Below are positions 20,058 through 29,086 of a DNA stretch of 64,000 nt, in pieces. Origin of the DNA: Streptococcus mitis (GTDB lineage Bacteria > Bacillota > Bacilli > Lactobacillales > Streptococcaceae); the NCBI RefSeq assembly GCF_946190065.1, contig NZ_CAMHZD010000005.1:1-64000 (forward strand), in the 5' to 3' direction. The stretch's first letter is position 1; the number at the start of each line of letters is the position of its first letter. The translations under genes and the position numbers were made by a program. Below the pieces are notes generated by a model. The model did not search any database. It was not told the origin of the DNA and saw only the letters and a program-made list of their open reading frames with translations.

Positions 20058-21101
20058 TTATAGCAAATGCGCTTCGCGCTTGTCGAAACTTTCTTTAGCA
20101 AGGTCAACCAAACGCTCGATTAGTTCTGGGTAGCTGATTCCCATATTGTCCCAAAGTAGTGGATACATTGACCACTGGGTAAAACCTGGCATGGTATTGA
20201 GCTCATTTAGGAAAATCTCTCCCTTATCTGTATAGAAGAAATCGCAACGAGATAGACCTAAACCACCAATAGCACGGAAGGCCGTTTCTGCATTTTGACG
20301 CATAGCAGCTACCACATCATCACTGATTTTGGCTGGAATGTCCATAGTAATCTTGTTATCAATATACTTGGCATCGTAGTCGTAGAAGGCAACATCCTTA
20401 ACTACTTCTCCTGGAAGCGTGCTTTTGACATCGTAGTTACCCAAGAGACCAACCTCGATTTCACGAGCATTTACCCCTTGCTCTACCAAGACACGGCTGT
20501 CATATTGGAAGGCAAGCTTCAAAGCTTGACGGAGTTCGTCTTGATTTTCAGATTTGGAAATACCGACACTTGAACCCATGTTTGATGGTTTTGTGAAGAC
20601 TGGATAAGTCAATTTTTCTTCTACTTCAGCAATTTTAGAAGATACATCATCACCTTCGACAATGGCCACATAAGGAACTTGGGCAATCCCGACAGATTCT
20701 AACACACGCTTGGTCGTGATCTTGTCCATGGCAAGGCTAGATGACAAGATGTTACAACCAACATAAGGCATTTTCAAAACTTCCAAAAATCCTTGAACTG
20801 AGCCATCTTCTCCCATCGGACCGTGAAGGACTGGAAAGACCACTGCTCCCTCTTCATAGATAGCACTTGGTGCCACTTTCTTATCCCAATCAATGGTTTC
20901 ATTGGTCATAAGACGATCCTCTTGACCGGGAGTCTGGCTAAATTCTTGCGTTTTAATAAAGTCACCTGACTGACTAATAAAGAAAGTCTTGACTGTGAAA
21001 CGATCGTAGTTGACCGCACGCATGACACTCTCAGCTGAAAGAACAGAGACTTCACGCTCTGCACTACGTCCACCGTATAAAAGAATAATCGTTTGTTTCA
21101 T
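20058..21101 (-). CDS. ddl: D-alanine--D-alanine ligase
   Basis: ATP-grasp enzyme that makes D-Ala-D-Ala. The 347-residue protein starts [23 protein letters not shown]; a longer in-frame reading adds 30 atypical residues upstream that overlap the promoter, so the internal ATG is chosen. Conserved segments are [37 protein letters not shown] and [17 protein letters not shown]. The Tyr of the omega-loop motif SMYP marks a D-Ala-D-Ala rather than D-Ala-D-Lac ligase. Operon with murF. Confidence 0.97.
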   Translation of the reverse strand: MKQTIILLYGGRSAEREVSVLSAESVMRAVNYDRFTVKTFFISQSGDFIKTQEFSQTPGQEDRLMTNETIDWDKKVAPSAIYEEGAVVFPVLHGPMGEDGSVQGFLEVLKMPYVGCNILSSSLAMDKITTKRVLESVGIAQVPYVAIVEGDDVSSKIAEVEEKLTYPVFTKPSNMGSSVGISKSENQDELRQALKLAFQYDSRVLVEQGVNAREIEVGLLGNYDVKSTLPGEVVKDVAFYDYDAKYIDNKITMDIPAKISDDVVAAMRQNAETAFRAIGGLGLSRCDFFYTDKGEIFLNELNTMPGFTQWSMYPLLWDNMGISYPELIERLVDLAKESFDKREAHLL

Positions 21102-21138
21102 ATTATTTGTTCCAATTCTAATAGAATACTCGTTCTTT

Positions 21139-21167
21139 AGTATATCATATTTGCTTCTTTTTTGAAA
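21139..21167 (-). promoter_or_regulatory. Promoter of ddl-murF
   Basis: Minus strand TTTCAA, a 17-base spacer and TATACT preceded by TGA (extended -10), 38 bases before the ddl ATG. Confidence 0.65.
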
Positions 21168-21198
21168 CTTGAACCTGATACTGGTCTTCAATAAATCT

Positions 21199-21230
21199 AA
21201 AAAAAGACCGATAAAACAACTGTCGGTCTC
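21199..21230 (-). terminator. Terminator of pbp2B-recR
   Basis: Minus strand AGACCGA pairs with TCGGTCT, followed by TTTTT, about 45 bases beyond the recR stop. Confidence 0.85.
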
Positions 21231-21275
21231 CGTGATTTTTGTATAAATAAATTGAGTGTGTTAATTTGTCTAGAC

Positions 21276-21872
21276 TTACAACTCTGTCCGATTTTCAATC
21301 GCTCGTAAGAGTGTAACTTCATCTGCATACTCGATATCCGCTCCCACAGCAAGACCTCGTGCTAGACGCGTAACCTTGATACCAGCCGGCTTGAGCAAAC
21401 GAGAAAGATACATGGATGTCGCTTCACCATCTGCTGTAGCATTTGTTGCTACGATTACCTCTGAAACTTCACTATCCATAAGACGAGTCATGAGGCTCTT
21501 GAGATTGATATCGTCCGGACTGATACCATTCATGGGAGAAATGAGTCCGTGTAAAACATGATAGAGTCCGTGGTATTCTTGGATGTTCTCCATGGCTGCC
21601 ACATCGCGACTATCCTCGAGAACTAAAATCGTCGTCTGGTCCCGACTTGGATCGGTACAGATAGAGCAAGGATCGTCATCAGTTAAACGACCACAGATGG
21701 AACAATAGGTCAGCTCTCTCTTAGCAGAAAGGAGATTTTTGGCAAATTCATTGACATCATCATCAGACATTCCAATCGTATAAAAGGCCAGACGGGTAGC
21801 CGTCTTAATCCCGATACCTGGTAACTTGGAATAACTATCAATTAGCTTGGCTATAGGTGTTGGATAAAGCAT
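21276..21872 (-). CDS. recR: Recombination mediator RecR
   Basis: A 198-residue DNA-clamp protein that works with RecF/RecO to load RecA at gaps. It has an N-terminal helix-hairpin-helix ([16 protein letters not shown]), a four-Cys zinc motif [16 protein letters not shown] and a Toprim domain ([13 protein letters not shown]...[18 protein letters not shown]). The start lies 10 bases beyond the pbp2B stop, so it is co-transcribed with pbp2B, as is usual in this group. Confidence 0.98.
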   Translation of the reverse strand: MLYPTPIAKLIDSYSKLPGIGIKTATRLAFYTIGMSDDDVNEFAKNLLSAKRELTYCSICGRLTDDDPCSICTDPSRDQTTILVLEDSRDVAAMENIQEYHGLYHVLHGLISPMNGISPDDINLKSLMTRLMDSEVSEVIVATNATADGEATSMYLSRLLKPAGIKVTRLARGLAVGADIEYADEVTLLRAIENRTEL

Positions 21873-21882
21873 ATGTTCCTTT

Positions 21883-23925
21883 CTAATTCATTGGATGATG
21901 TTGGTTATAGAGGTTGATAATGTCGCGCGCAATGGAAGGTCCGACACCATTTGTAAGATTGGTGTTATGCGGAAAGACAACGGCTACAGCGATTTGAGGA
22001 TTATCTGATGGTGCATAGGCCACAGCATTAGTATTGTTAGCTTCTTGACCACCCTCAACATAACTTTCGGCAGTACCTGTTTTTCCACTAATGGATACCG
22101 CTGAGCCATTTGAAAAGGCACGACCGGTTGTCAAAGCACTACCACCATGTGACACTTGATAAAATCCTTGTTGGAGGATGGAAACATCAGACTCAGAAAT
22201 ATTAATTTTATTCATTTCCTTGGTTTCAACAGATTGGATTAAGTTCCCTAAGCCACCTTGTTCGTTGTTTCCATAAATCCCCTCGACAATGTGAGGTGCA
22301 ATCCGAACACCGTTGTTGGCAATGGTTCCAACGTACTGGGCCAATTGCATAGGGGTATAGTTATCAAACTGACCAAATGCATTAGTAATATAATTAGCAA
22401 AATTATACTCTTTTGGAATAAAACCAGTTGACTCATCTGGAAGGTCAATGCCTGTTGAGGCTCCAAGACCATATTCAGCAAATGTCGCACGCAATTTCCC
22501 CATGGCGGATTCTAAATTGTTAGTTAAAACAAACATATTTGGTTGATAGGTCTGACCCATGATGCCCAAAGCCGTTTGGACCATGTAGGTATTAGAAGAA
22601 TACTCCAAGGCTTCCACAGCTGTAATCGGGAATGAACCGTAAGCCTGAGTATACCAAGAATTAATTGGAGATGAGCCTTGGAAGATAATCGGTTGATCTG
22701 TCAAGGTCTGGTTCCCTGATAAGACTCCATTCTCCCACCCAGAACTGATAGTTGCCGCTTTGACAACTGAACCTGGGACAAAGACATTGGTTACCGTTCC
22801 CAAGGAATCAGGTGTTAAATCTCCCGTTTTCAAGTCATGTTTGAGTCCTGACATAGACAAAACCGCACCTGTTTTTGGGTTCAAAGCAACTGCATACACA
22901 CCTTCAGAATACTTGGCTCCTCCATTTCCCAGTTCGGAATTGAAATAGCTCTTAAGCAGATTGTCCACGCTATCTTGGAAGGCCAAATCAATAGTCAGTT
23001 TAATATTATTCCCTTTGGTACCATCTTCGATATTTTCGACACTTTCCATATTGCCATACTTGTCTAGATGGACTTCTTTCACCGAGCGTTTTCCTTGCAA
23101 GGTTTCTTCATATTGTTTTTCTAGATAAGAGGTTCCAACACGGTCGTTTAGAGAATAACCCTTCTTGATATAGGCATCTGCTTCTTCAGCTGGTAGACCA
23201 GCTTTTTCACTAGATACACTTCCTACTATAGACGAAAGAGAAGTCTCTAGAACTTTTCGATCCCACGAAGTTGAAATACTGATACCAGGTAAATTCTTAG
23301 AGGCCGAAGCAATCAAGGCAATCTGAGTATCTGTTAAGGAGTCTGTCGCAATGGTCCCTGTCGCAAAATTTCCAACTGCATTGAGTTGGCTAAAAAGATA
23401 AATTTCTTTCTTTTCGTCATCCGAGTAGGCCAATTGGCTTGGATCGATACTTTCAACAGTATTATTGTAAAGTTCGGACTCAGATAATTGATTGCCATCA
23501 GAATCAAGTCGCTTCTCACGTGGTAAACTTTCCACTGCTTTCTTATAGACATCTTGATCTGCTAGATAATAGTCTACCAACTGTCGGTCAGTCAATGTTG
23601 GAGAAGAAACTCCCACATAAGCCAGCAACTTCTTGGCTGTTTCTTTTAAATCTGCAGCCGTCATTTTGTTGTTTCGAGTAAAGGAAACAACTTGTTTCAC
23701 AGTATTTTCAACCAAAGGCTTGCCGCTGGCATCATAAATTTCGCCCCGAGCCGAACTAGTGGTCACCTTTGTTTTACTAGCAGATGCTAATTTTGTCTCA
23801 TAAAAATCCTTGTTCAAAACCTGCATATAAAGCAGGCGACCAATAATGGCCATAAAGAGCAAAATGACAATTGAAAACAATAAATTAAGCCGAATCGGAA
23901 TCGAATGGCTGTCAAATTTTCTCAT
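21883..23925 (-). CDS. pbp2B: Penicillin-binding protein 2B (class B transpeptidase)
   Basis: Essential monofunctional transpeptidase of peripheral wall synthesis. The 680-residue reading from [14 protein letters not shown] has one N-terminal membrane anchor (about residues 14-36), a dimerisation/pedestal region, and the transpeptidase motifs SVVK with catalytic Ser386, SSN at 443-445, and KTG near 615. Thr446 after SSN is intact; T446A is the common low-affinity change in resistant pneumococci, so that mutation is absent. Other differences from my memory of the pneumococcal sequence are spread through the protein, as expected for a mitis-type allele. An ATG five codons upstream is an alternative start. 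A BOX element lies in the leader. Confidence 0.96.
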   Translation of the reverse strand: MRKFDSHSIPIRLNLLFSIVILLFMAIIGRLLYMQVLNKDFYETKLASASKTKVTTSSARGEIYDASGKPLVENTVKQVVSFTRNNKMTAADLKETAKKLLAYVGVSSPTLTDRQLVDYYLADQDVYKKAVESLPREKRLDSDGNQLSESELYNNTVESIDPSQLAYSDDEKKEIYLFSQLNAVGNFATGTIATDSLTDTQIALIASASKNLPGISISTSWDRKVLETSLSSIVGSVSSEKAGLPAEEADAYIKKGYSLNDRVGTSYLEKQYEETLQGKRSVKEVHLDKYGNMESVENIEDGTKGNNIKLTIDLAFQDSVDNLLKSYFNSELGNGGAKYSEGVYAVALNPKTGAVLSMSGLKHDLKTGDLTPDSLGTVTNVFVPGSVVKAATISSGWENGVLSGNQTLTDQPIIFQGSSPINSWYTQAYGSFPITAVEALEYSSNTYMVQTALGIMGQTYQPNMFVLTNNLESAMGKLRATFAEYGLGASTGIDLPDESTGFIPKEYNFANYITNAFGQFDNYTPMQLAQYVGTIANNGVRIAPHIVEGIYGNNEQGGLGNLIQSVETKEMNKINISESDVSILQQGFYQVSHGGSALTTGRAFSNGSAVSISGKTGTAESYVEGGQEANNTNAVAYAPSDNPQIAVAVVFPHNTNLTNGVGPSIARDIINLYNQHHPMN

Positions 23926-23945
23926 ACAAATCAGTCTCATTTCTA

Positions 23946-24051
23946 ATACTCAATGAAAATCAAAGAGCAAACTAGGAAGCTAGCCGCAGGCTGTACTTGA
24001 GTACGGCAAGGCGACGCTGACGAAGTTTGAATTGGATTTTCGAAGAGTATA
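23946..24051. repeat. BOX element (short form, no boxB) in the pbp2B leader
   Basis: Begins ATACTCAATGAAAATCAAAG, ends TTTTCGAAGAGTAT, and contains GGCAAGGCGACGCTGACG, identical to the BOXA1R core. About 105 bp, placed between the probable pbp2B promoter and its start codon. Confidence 0.9.
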
Positions 24052-24069
24052 ATTAAAATCTTACTCTTA

Positions 24070-24078
24070 ATTGTACCA
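24070..24078 (-). promoter_or_regulatory. Putative extended -10 of pbp2B-recR
   Basis: Minus strand TGGTACAAT upstream of the BOX element; no good -35. If used, the whole BOX would be transcribed in the leader. Confidence 0.45.
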
Positions 24079-24165
24079 CAATTTAAGAAGAAAATTATGG
24101 AAAATAAGAGAGCTTTTTCCTTTTTACAGCAAAATACGATTTTATTTATCCATCCCTATATTATA

Positions 24166-24174
24166 TGATATAAT
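24166..24174 (+). promoter_or_regulatory. Extended -10 of the rpiR-family gene
   Basis: TGATATAAT on the plus strand, 62 bases before the ATG. Confidence 0.55.
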
Positions 24175-24236
24175 AAATGTAAAAGTTCGATGACCTAGTC
24201 TTTTTCCAATATGACTCATTTAAAGGAGCCTTCCCT

Positions 24237-25088
24237 ATGGACAAACCAGATATAGCAACCATCATTGATTCCCACTTCGAAGAAATGACAGACCTAGAGC
24301 AAGAAATTGCGCATTATTTTTTACAAACAGAAACCATTGTAGATAATTTATCATCCCAGCAAGTCACTCAAAAATTACATATCTCTCAGGCTGCTCTGAC
24401 CCGCTTTGCTAAAAAGTGTGGTTTTACAGGCTATCGAGAATTTATTTTCCAATACCAGCACCAAGCAGAGAAACAAGACACCCATTCTCACAAGCACAGT
24501 CCGCTGACAAAACGAGTCCTCAGAAGTTATAGCAGTATGCGGGAACAAACACAGGACTTGATTGACGAAGTCCAACTAGAAAGAATTGCCCAGTTAATCG
24601 AAGATGCTGAGCGTGTCTACTTCTTCGGAACAGGGAGTTCTGGCCTCGTAGCTCGTGAAATGAAATTGCGCTTCATGCGTCTAGGTGTGGTCTGCGAGGC
24701 CTTGACTGACCAAGATGGTTTTGCTTGGACAACCAGTATTATGGATGAAAATTGTCTAGTACTCGGTTTCTCTCTTTCTGGCACAACACCTTCTATTTTA
24801 GATAGTCTATTAGACGCTAAGGAGATGGGGGCAAAGACTGTACTTTTTACAAGTGTTCCCAATAAAGATAGTCAGGCCTATACGGAGACTGTTCTTGTAG
24901 CCACCCACAGCCAGTCTTCTTACATCCAACGTATATCCGCTCAACTTCCTATGCTCTTCTTTATCGATTTGATTTATGCTTACTTTTTGGAAATCAATCG
25001 CGAAAGCAAGGAGAAAATCTTTAATAGCTATTGGGAAAATAAAAAACTCAATGGCTATCGTAGACAAAAACGTGTAAGAAAATCCTAG
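24237..25088 (+). CDS. RpiR-family transcriptional regulator of the sialic-acid locus (NanR-like)
   Basis: A 283-residue regulator with an N-terminal RpiR helix-turn-helix (residues about 1-80; SSQQVTQKLHISQAALTRFAKKCGFTGYREF) and a C-terminal SIS sugar-phosphate-binding domain (VYFFGTGSSGLVAREMKLRFMRLG ... FSLSGTTPSILDSL). RpiR proteins sense phosphorylated sugars; in pneumococcus the homologue next to this locus controls nan genes. It faces nanK and the lyase convergently. The palindromes upstream of the lyase and nanE genes are candidate binding sites. AAGGAG precedes the ATG. Confidence 0.92.
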   Translation: MDKPDIATIIDSHFEEMTDLEQEIAHYFLQTETIVDNLSSQQVTQKLHISQAALTRFAKKCGFTGYREFIFQYQHQAEKQDTHSHKHSPLTKRVLRSYSSMREQTQDLIDEVQLERIAQLIEDAERVYFFGTGSSGLVAREMKLRFMRLGVVCEALTDQDGFAWTTSIMDENCLVLGFSLSGTTPSILDSLLDAKEMGAKTVLFTSVPNKDSQAYTETVLVATHSQSSYIQRISAQLPMLFFIDLIYAYFLEINRESKEKIFNSYWENKKLNGYRRQKRVRKS

Positions 25089-25117
25089 TTTGGCTGAGTC
25101 AAACTAGGATTGTTTTG
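25081..25117 (+). terminator. Terminator of the rpiR-family gene
   Basis: AATCCTAGTTTG pairs with CAAACTAGGATT around GCTGAGT, followed by GTTTTG. The left arm contains the stop codon. Confidence 0.85.
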
Positions 25118-25196
25118 TCTTGATACCCAATGAAAATAAATATACAACACACCTACGATATTTTGGTGATAGGCAAATTCTAATCGTGTTTTTCAG
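25101..25196 (-). pseudogene. Decayed copy of the nanK 3' end
   Basis: This stretch aligns base by base, with small gaps, to 26428-26519, the end of the real nanK gene. Shared blocks are AAACTAG, ATTGTTTTGTCTTGA, GTGAT/ATGAT context, and GCAAATTCTAATC. It has no open frame. Together with nanK it brackets the methyltransferase gene as an imperfect direct repeat. The rest of this 297-bp intergenic region, to 25385, shows nothing else recognisable. Confidence 0.75.
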
Positions 25197-25385
25197 TTCT
25201 TCCATAAATCTTCCTTTTCGTTTTTGAATGTTTGACAACAAAAAGGAAGTATCGCTATTTGCTACTTTTACTTTCTCTCTATAAATTTATTTGATTATTG
25301 TACTTCGACAAACTGAGATTTAGATTTTAACCCTCACCTCACAGAACATAAAACGGGCTATTCTCTTGAAGTATGTTTCATGAGT

Positions 25386-26150
25386 TCATAGTTTAATGCT
25401 AAGTGTAGCTATATAGTCAGTTCCATAACTCGATAATCGATGTCTTTTGTCACACGATTCATAAAAATCAATCATAGCAAGACCATTTTTAAGTTGTCCT
25501 CTAATCTGAGTCTCCAAGGTATGGCTAAATTCATATCCATATTCTGGATTTATGGTTATCTTTCCTTCCTCTTCAAGCTCTCTTGAATTAAAAGGCAATG
25601 AAAACTTCAAGAGTAGTTCCTCATCGGGTTTGTCCCATACAGTGTCAGCATCATACATGTATATCCAAGGGTTCATAAATCCGACCATTAACAATCCACC
25701 CTTTTTCAATACTCGAGAAGCTTCTTTATACATGTTTTCTAAGTCTTCTATATATACATTTGAAACTGGATTAAAAATAATATCAAAAGTTTCATTTTCA
25801 AATGGAAATGGTCTTGTCATATCTCCTTGAACTGTGTTGATTTTTAAGCCTTCGCTTTTAGCAACCATCTCATCTCTTTGTAATTGTGATTTCGAAAAAT
25901 CCATTATGGTTACATCATAACCTTTTATAGCAAAGACTGGTCCCTGCTGTCCACCACCACAAGCTAAACCTAATATCTTTTTTCCATTTGCTTTTTCAAA
26001 CCACTCTTTTGGAACTTTTTTCCCAACAGTTAATGCAACAGAAATTGGATGTTTTCTAACTTCTTCTAATTCTTCATGTGTCAATGGCTCAGTGTAGTTA
26101 TTATTTATATTATTCCATCTATCTTCATTTAATTTTATATAATTGTTCAT
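25386..26150 (-). CDS. Class I SAM-dependent methyltransferase
   Basis: A 254-residue protein with motif I KKILGLACGGGQQGPVFAIKGYDVTIMDFS (residues about 59-88), motif II region INTVQGDMTRPFPFENETFDIIFNPVSN and post-motif LKKGGLLMVGFMNPW, as in the UbiE/Methyltransf_11 group. The acceptor cannot be inferred. It is rich in Asn, Glu and Lys with AT-rich codons, unlike the nan genes on either side, and interrupts the rpiR-nanK junction, so it is probably acquired. GAGAAG precedes the ATG. Confidence 0.88.
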   Translation of the reverse strand: MNNYIKLNEDRWNNINNNYTEPLTHEELEEVRKHPISVALTVGKKVPKEWFEKANGKKILGLACGGGQQGPVFAIKGYDVTIMDFSKSQLQRDEMVAKSEGLKINTVQGDMTRPFPFENETFDIIFNPVSNVYIEDLENMYKEASRVLKKGGLLMVGFMNPWIYMYDADTVWDKPDEELLLKFSLPFNSRELEEEGKITINPEYGYEFSHTLETQIRGQLKNGLAMIDFYESCDKRHRLSSYGTDYIATLSIKL

Positions 26151-26364
26151 CTTATAATCTTCTCGTAATTTTATATTATTTCGATTTAAGGTGAATAGGT
26201 TGCCACATTTCTCTCACCTCTAGAAATTCTAATTTGTCAAATTTTCGTCCATCTCATTATATCATTTTGCCACATTTTCTTTTTTACTCAAGCTAAATAT
26301 CAACTAAATTGATGATAAAATTTCCCACGATTACTTCCTTTCGCTAAAATTCTTCAATAAAAAA

Positions 26365-26418
26365 GAATTAAGCAAAACATTTTTCACTCAAGTAGTGATT
26401 AAGTGTTTTTCTTAATTC
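26365..26418. repeat. Inverted repeat between the methyltransferase and nanK genes
   Basis: GAATTAAG-CAAAACA at the left pairs with TGTTTTT-CTTAATTC at the right, with an inner TCACT/AGTGA stem. It could end transcription of nanK or be the end of the inserted segment. The remaining 26151-26364 interval is AT-rich and featureless. Confidence 0.5.
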
Positions 26419-26430
26419 CATAATTCCAAA

Positions 26431-27315
26431 CTAGAATTGTTTTGTCTTGAAATGATAATAGGCGCCCAGCATACCTGCTGTATTTTGATGATGAGCAAAT
26501 TCTAATCTCGTCTTATCAGCCAGACTTGGTACCAAAGCATCTTTCAAAGTCTTTCGAATTTTAGGCTTGAGGATAGCCTCTTGTCCCATGATACCGCCAC
26601 CGAGAATGACTACTTCTGGATTGACCACATAGCAAATATTTGCCAGACCTTTTCCTAGATAGTCTACCATACGGTCAATACCAGCCATACAAATCTTGTT
26701 GCCTTCAGTGGCTTCCTTGAAAATGCGTCGGCCATTCCACTGGTCAACTGGATTTCCATGAGCTGCTGCTACATACTCCACCAAAGCTGTCGTAGAGGCC
26801 AAGTCTTGGAAATCTCCATCCTGCATATGCATATAACCGACTTCGCAGGCTGAATTGCTAAATCCATGGAAGACTTTCCCATCCATAATCAAGCAACCAC
26901 CGATACCGGTTCCAATGGTCAAGCAAAGGGTGACACTCGCTCCCTTGCCTGAACCAGATACCGCTTCAGCAAGACCTGCACAGTTGACATCATTTTCAAT
27001 CTCACAAGGAATATTAAAGCTAGTCTCGATTTCCTTTTTGAACTGGGTTCCTGCATAGTTAGGGATTTGAGGCCCAGCATAGAAAATCTCACCCTTATCT
27101 GGATCCACCATTCCTGCAGAAGAAATAGCAACTCCTGCTACTGGGCCTTTTTCTAAATAGCTGGCTACGATATCTTTGGTCTTTTGTAAGATATGAGGTC
27201 CACCTTTATGCGCCTCTGTTGGCATTTCATGCGATTCAACAAGTTGGCCTTCTTGGTCGATCAAACCATATTTGATATTTGTTCCACCGATATCAATTGC
27301 AACGTAGTGTGTCAT
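26431..27315 (-). CDS. nanK: ROK-family kinase, probable N-acetylmannosamine kinase
   Basis: Phosphorylates ManNAc to ManNAc-6-phosphate in the cytoplasm. The 294-residue ROK protein has the N-terminal phosphate loop VAIDIGGTNIKYGLID, a second one at LCLTIGTGIGGCLIMDGKVFHG and VVILGGGIMGQE. The typical ROK zinc-binding Cys-x-Cys-x5-Cys cluster is absent, and a single Cys is in SACEVGYMHM. Assignment rests on the adjacent lyase (17 bases upstream, same operon) and the locus; glucokinase is the alternative. Confidence 0.88.
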   Translation of the reverse strand: MTHYVAIDIGGTNIKYGLIDQEGQLVESHEMPTEAHKGGPHILQKTKDIVASYLEKGPVAGVAISSAGMVDPDKGEIFYAGPQIPNYAGTQFKKEIETSFNIPCEIENDVNCAGLAEAVSGSGKGASVTLCLTIGTGIGGCLIMDGKVFHGFSNSACEVGYMHMQDGDFQDLASTTALVEYVAAAHGNPVDQWNGRRIFKEATEGNKICMAGIDRMVDYLGKGLANICYVVNPEVVILGGGIMGQEAILKPKIRKTLKDALVPSLADKTRLEFAHHQNTAGMLGAYYHFKTKQF

Positions 27316-27332
27316 AAATACCTCCTTATGGA

Positions 27333-28250
27333 TTAGAGGAAGCGCTCCTTGGTTTCACGAATCAAGGCTGCAGCTGCTTCTACAACTGGACGATCTTCTT
27401 CAGTCACTGGTGTCAATGGTGAACGAACAGAGCCAATGTTCAGTCCTTCATTGATCTTCAAGACCTCTTTGATGACACCGTACATATTTCCATGTGCAGA
27501 AGTGAGTTTACCAATGATAGCGTTGATAGCGTATTGTAATTTACGTGCTGTTTCCAAGTCTTTATCAGCAATTAATTTGTTGAGTTTCAAGAAGAGTTCT
27601 GGCATCGCACCATATGTACCACCGATACCAGCTTTAGCTCCCATGAGACGACCACCTAAGAACTGTTCATCTGGACCGTTGAAGACGATATGGTCTTCGC
27701 CACCAAGGCTCACAAAGGTTTGGATATCTTGAACTGGCATAGAAGAGTTCTTAACACCAATAACACGTGGATTCTTCAACATTTCAGTGTAGAGACTTGG
27801 CGTCAAAGCAACACCAGCTAATTGAGGAATGTTATAAATCACGTAGTCTGTATTTGGTGCTGCAGCACTAATGTCATTCCAGTATTTAGCAACTGAGTAT
27901 TCTGGCAAGCGGAAATAAATCGGCGGAATCGTTGCAATAGCATCTACTCCTAAGCTTTCTGCGTGGCGAGCAAGTTCCATACTATCTTTAGTATTATTGC
28001 AAGCTACGTGAGCAATAATAGTCAACTTACCTTTGGCAACTGCCATGACTTCTTCTAAGATTAATTTACGGTCTTCAACGCTTTGGTAGATACATTCACC
28101 AGAAGAACCATTAACATAAAGACCTTGAACACCTTTATCAATGAAGTATTCCACCAAGGCACGCGTACGCTCTGGACTTACTTCTCCTTGATCATCATAA
28201 CATGCGTAGAAAGCTGGAATGACACCTTCGTATTTTTTTAAATCTGACAT
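27333..28250 (-). CDS. nanA: N-acetylneuraminate lyase
   Basis: Aldolase splitting N-acetylneuraminate into ManNAc and pyruvate. The 305-residue DHDPS-superfamily protein has VNGSSGECIYQS (carboxylate-binding GSSGE), YNIPQLAG (catalytic Tyr context) and VIGVKNSSMPVQD (Schiff-base Lys). The symbol is used in the E. coli sense; in pneumococcus the same symbol also names a sialidase, which is not present here. Operon with nanK. The promoter carries cre-like and palindromic sites shared with nanE. Confidence 0.94.
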   Translation of the reverse strand: MSDLKKYEGVIPAFYACYDDQGEVSPERTRALVEYFIDKGVQGLYVNGSSGECIYQSVEDRKLILEEVMAVAKGKLTIIAHVACNNTKDSMELARHAESLGVDAIATIPPIYFRLPEYSVAKYWNDISAAAPNTDYVIYNIPQLAGVALTPSLYTEMLKNPRVIGVKNSSMPVQDIQTFVSLGGEDHIVFNGPDEQFLGGRLMGAKAGIGGTYGAMPELFLKLNKLIADKDLETARKLQYAINAIIGKLTSAHGNMYGVIKEVLKINEGLNIGSVRSPLTPVTEEDRPVVEAAAALIRETKERFL

Positions 28251-28310
28251 AGATTTTCTCCTAAGATTTCTTTTTTTCTGCTAAAAGCAGGATTTATTCT
28301 TTACGTTTTT

Positions 28311-28339
28311 AGTATACACTTTATGAAAAACGCTTTCAA
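28311..28339 (-). promoter_or_regulatory. Promoter of nanA-nanK with overlapping cre-like site
   Basis: Minus strand TTGAAA, a 17-base spacer and TATACT. The near-palindrome TGAAAGCGTTTTTCA (28324-28338) covers the -35 and spacer and is one base longer than the cre consensus TGNAARCGNWWWCA, so CcpA repression is plausible but not perfect by sequence. Confidence 0.78.
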
Positions 28340-28354
28340 TATCTTGTGTACACT

Positions 28355-28368
28355 TAGATTTTAGTTTC
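28355..28368 (-). promoter_or_regulatory. Upstream motif GAAACTnAAATCTA, nanA copy
   Basis: GAAACTAAAATCTA, 15 bases upstream of the -35. The nanE promoter has GAAACTGAAATCTA at the same distance. Confidence 0.55.
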
Positions 28369-28395
28369 GATATGAATTTTGAAATGTTTATGGCT

Positions 28396-28409
28396 TGAAA
28401 GTAGTTTCA
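28396..28409. promoter_or_regulatory. Candidate RpiR operator, nanA copy
   Basis: TGAAAGTAGTTTCA: TGAAA-N4-TTTCA palindrome, resembling RpiR-family sites. It lies 56 bases upstream of the -35, identical in sequence and distance to the nanE copy. Confidence 0.6.
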
Positions 28410-28422
28410 TAGACAAGCCATC

Positions 28423-29067
28423 CTATTGGTATTTTGCGAAAATTTTCTCCATCAATCCAGTCTGGAGAAAGACCAAGAGCCCAAACCCAAAAAGCAGGAA
28501 GGCTGAGCCACCTAAAAGTAAACTGAAGGCGGACAGATAAAGAACCATCACAATAAGAAAGAGAATAGCTAACATGAGGAAGAACCAAGGAAAGTTAAAA
28601 CTTGCCAAGATAAGTCCTTTTTGCAGCACTTCTTTCCAAGTCAAATCATAGCGTGCAGCGATGGGATAGCTAGCCAACATCACGATAGTGAGGAAGATAA
28701 GAACGCCTAGACAAATAGCTTTCACCATTTGGAAAGGCATAGCTGTCTGACCCCAGAAGAGATAGAGATCTAGAAGGCTTAATGAAACAATGCCTAACTC
28801 CAGCAAACCTAACTGAAGACCTAGCTTCAGATTTTGCTTGAAAGCTCTTAGATAGATTTTAAAGACAGGCACACGTCTGCTCTTCTTAATCTCAAACATA
28901 GTCTCGTAGAGGCTAATTTTAGCCACTCCAATCGTCACGATGGGCAAACAAGAGACGACAAAAAGAAGATTAGCTGTGACGATATCCAAGACCTTCTCAC
29001 TAAAACGCATGAGAAAGTTATCTGTATCAAATGCTGCCTTGATAAGGCTTACTCCTTTTTGTGCCAT
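28423..29067 (-). CDS. DUF624 (YesL-like) membrane protein
   Basis: A 214-residue integral membrane protein with about five helices and the YesL/DUF624 N-terminal pattern FLMRFSEKVLDIVTANLLFVVSCLPIVTIGVAKISLYETMF. YesL-like proteins are encoded beside carbohydrate ABC transporters and glycan-degradation genes; their biochemical role is unknown. A perfect AGGAGG site fixes the start at MAQKGV rather than the longer reading, which would overlap the upstream gene. It follows the YhcH-type gene in the same operon. Confidence 0.85.
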   Translation of the reverse strand: MAQKGVSLIKAAFDTDNFLMRFSEKVLDIVTANLLFVVSCLPIVTIGVAKISLYETMFEIKKSRRVPVFKIYLRAFKQNLKLGLQLGLLELGIVSLSLLDLYLFWGQTAMPFQMVKAICLGVLIFLTIVMLASYPIAARYDLTWKEVLQKGLILASFNFPWFFLMLAILFLIVMVLYLSAFSLLLGGSAFLLFGFGLLVFLQTGLMEKIFAKYQ

Positions 29068-29086
29068 ATTTGCTCCTCCTGATTTT

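Noticed and set aside
21102-21191. 30-residue N-terminal extension of ddl
   Set aside because: It covers the extended -10 promoter and has no counterpart in ligase family proteins; the internal ATG has the family N-terminus.
22580-22600. Possible beta-lactam-resistance substitution T446A in pbp2B
   Set aside because: Thr446 after SSN is intact, so this common change is absent; other differences cannot be tied to resistance from sequence alone.
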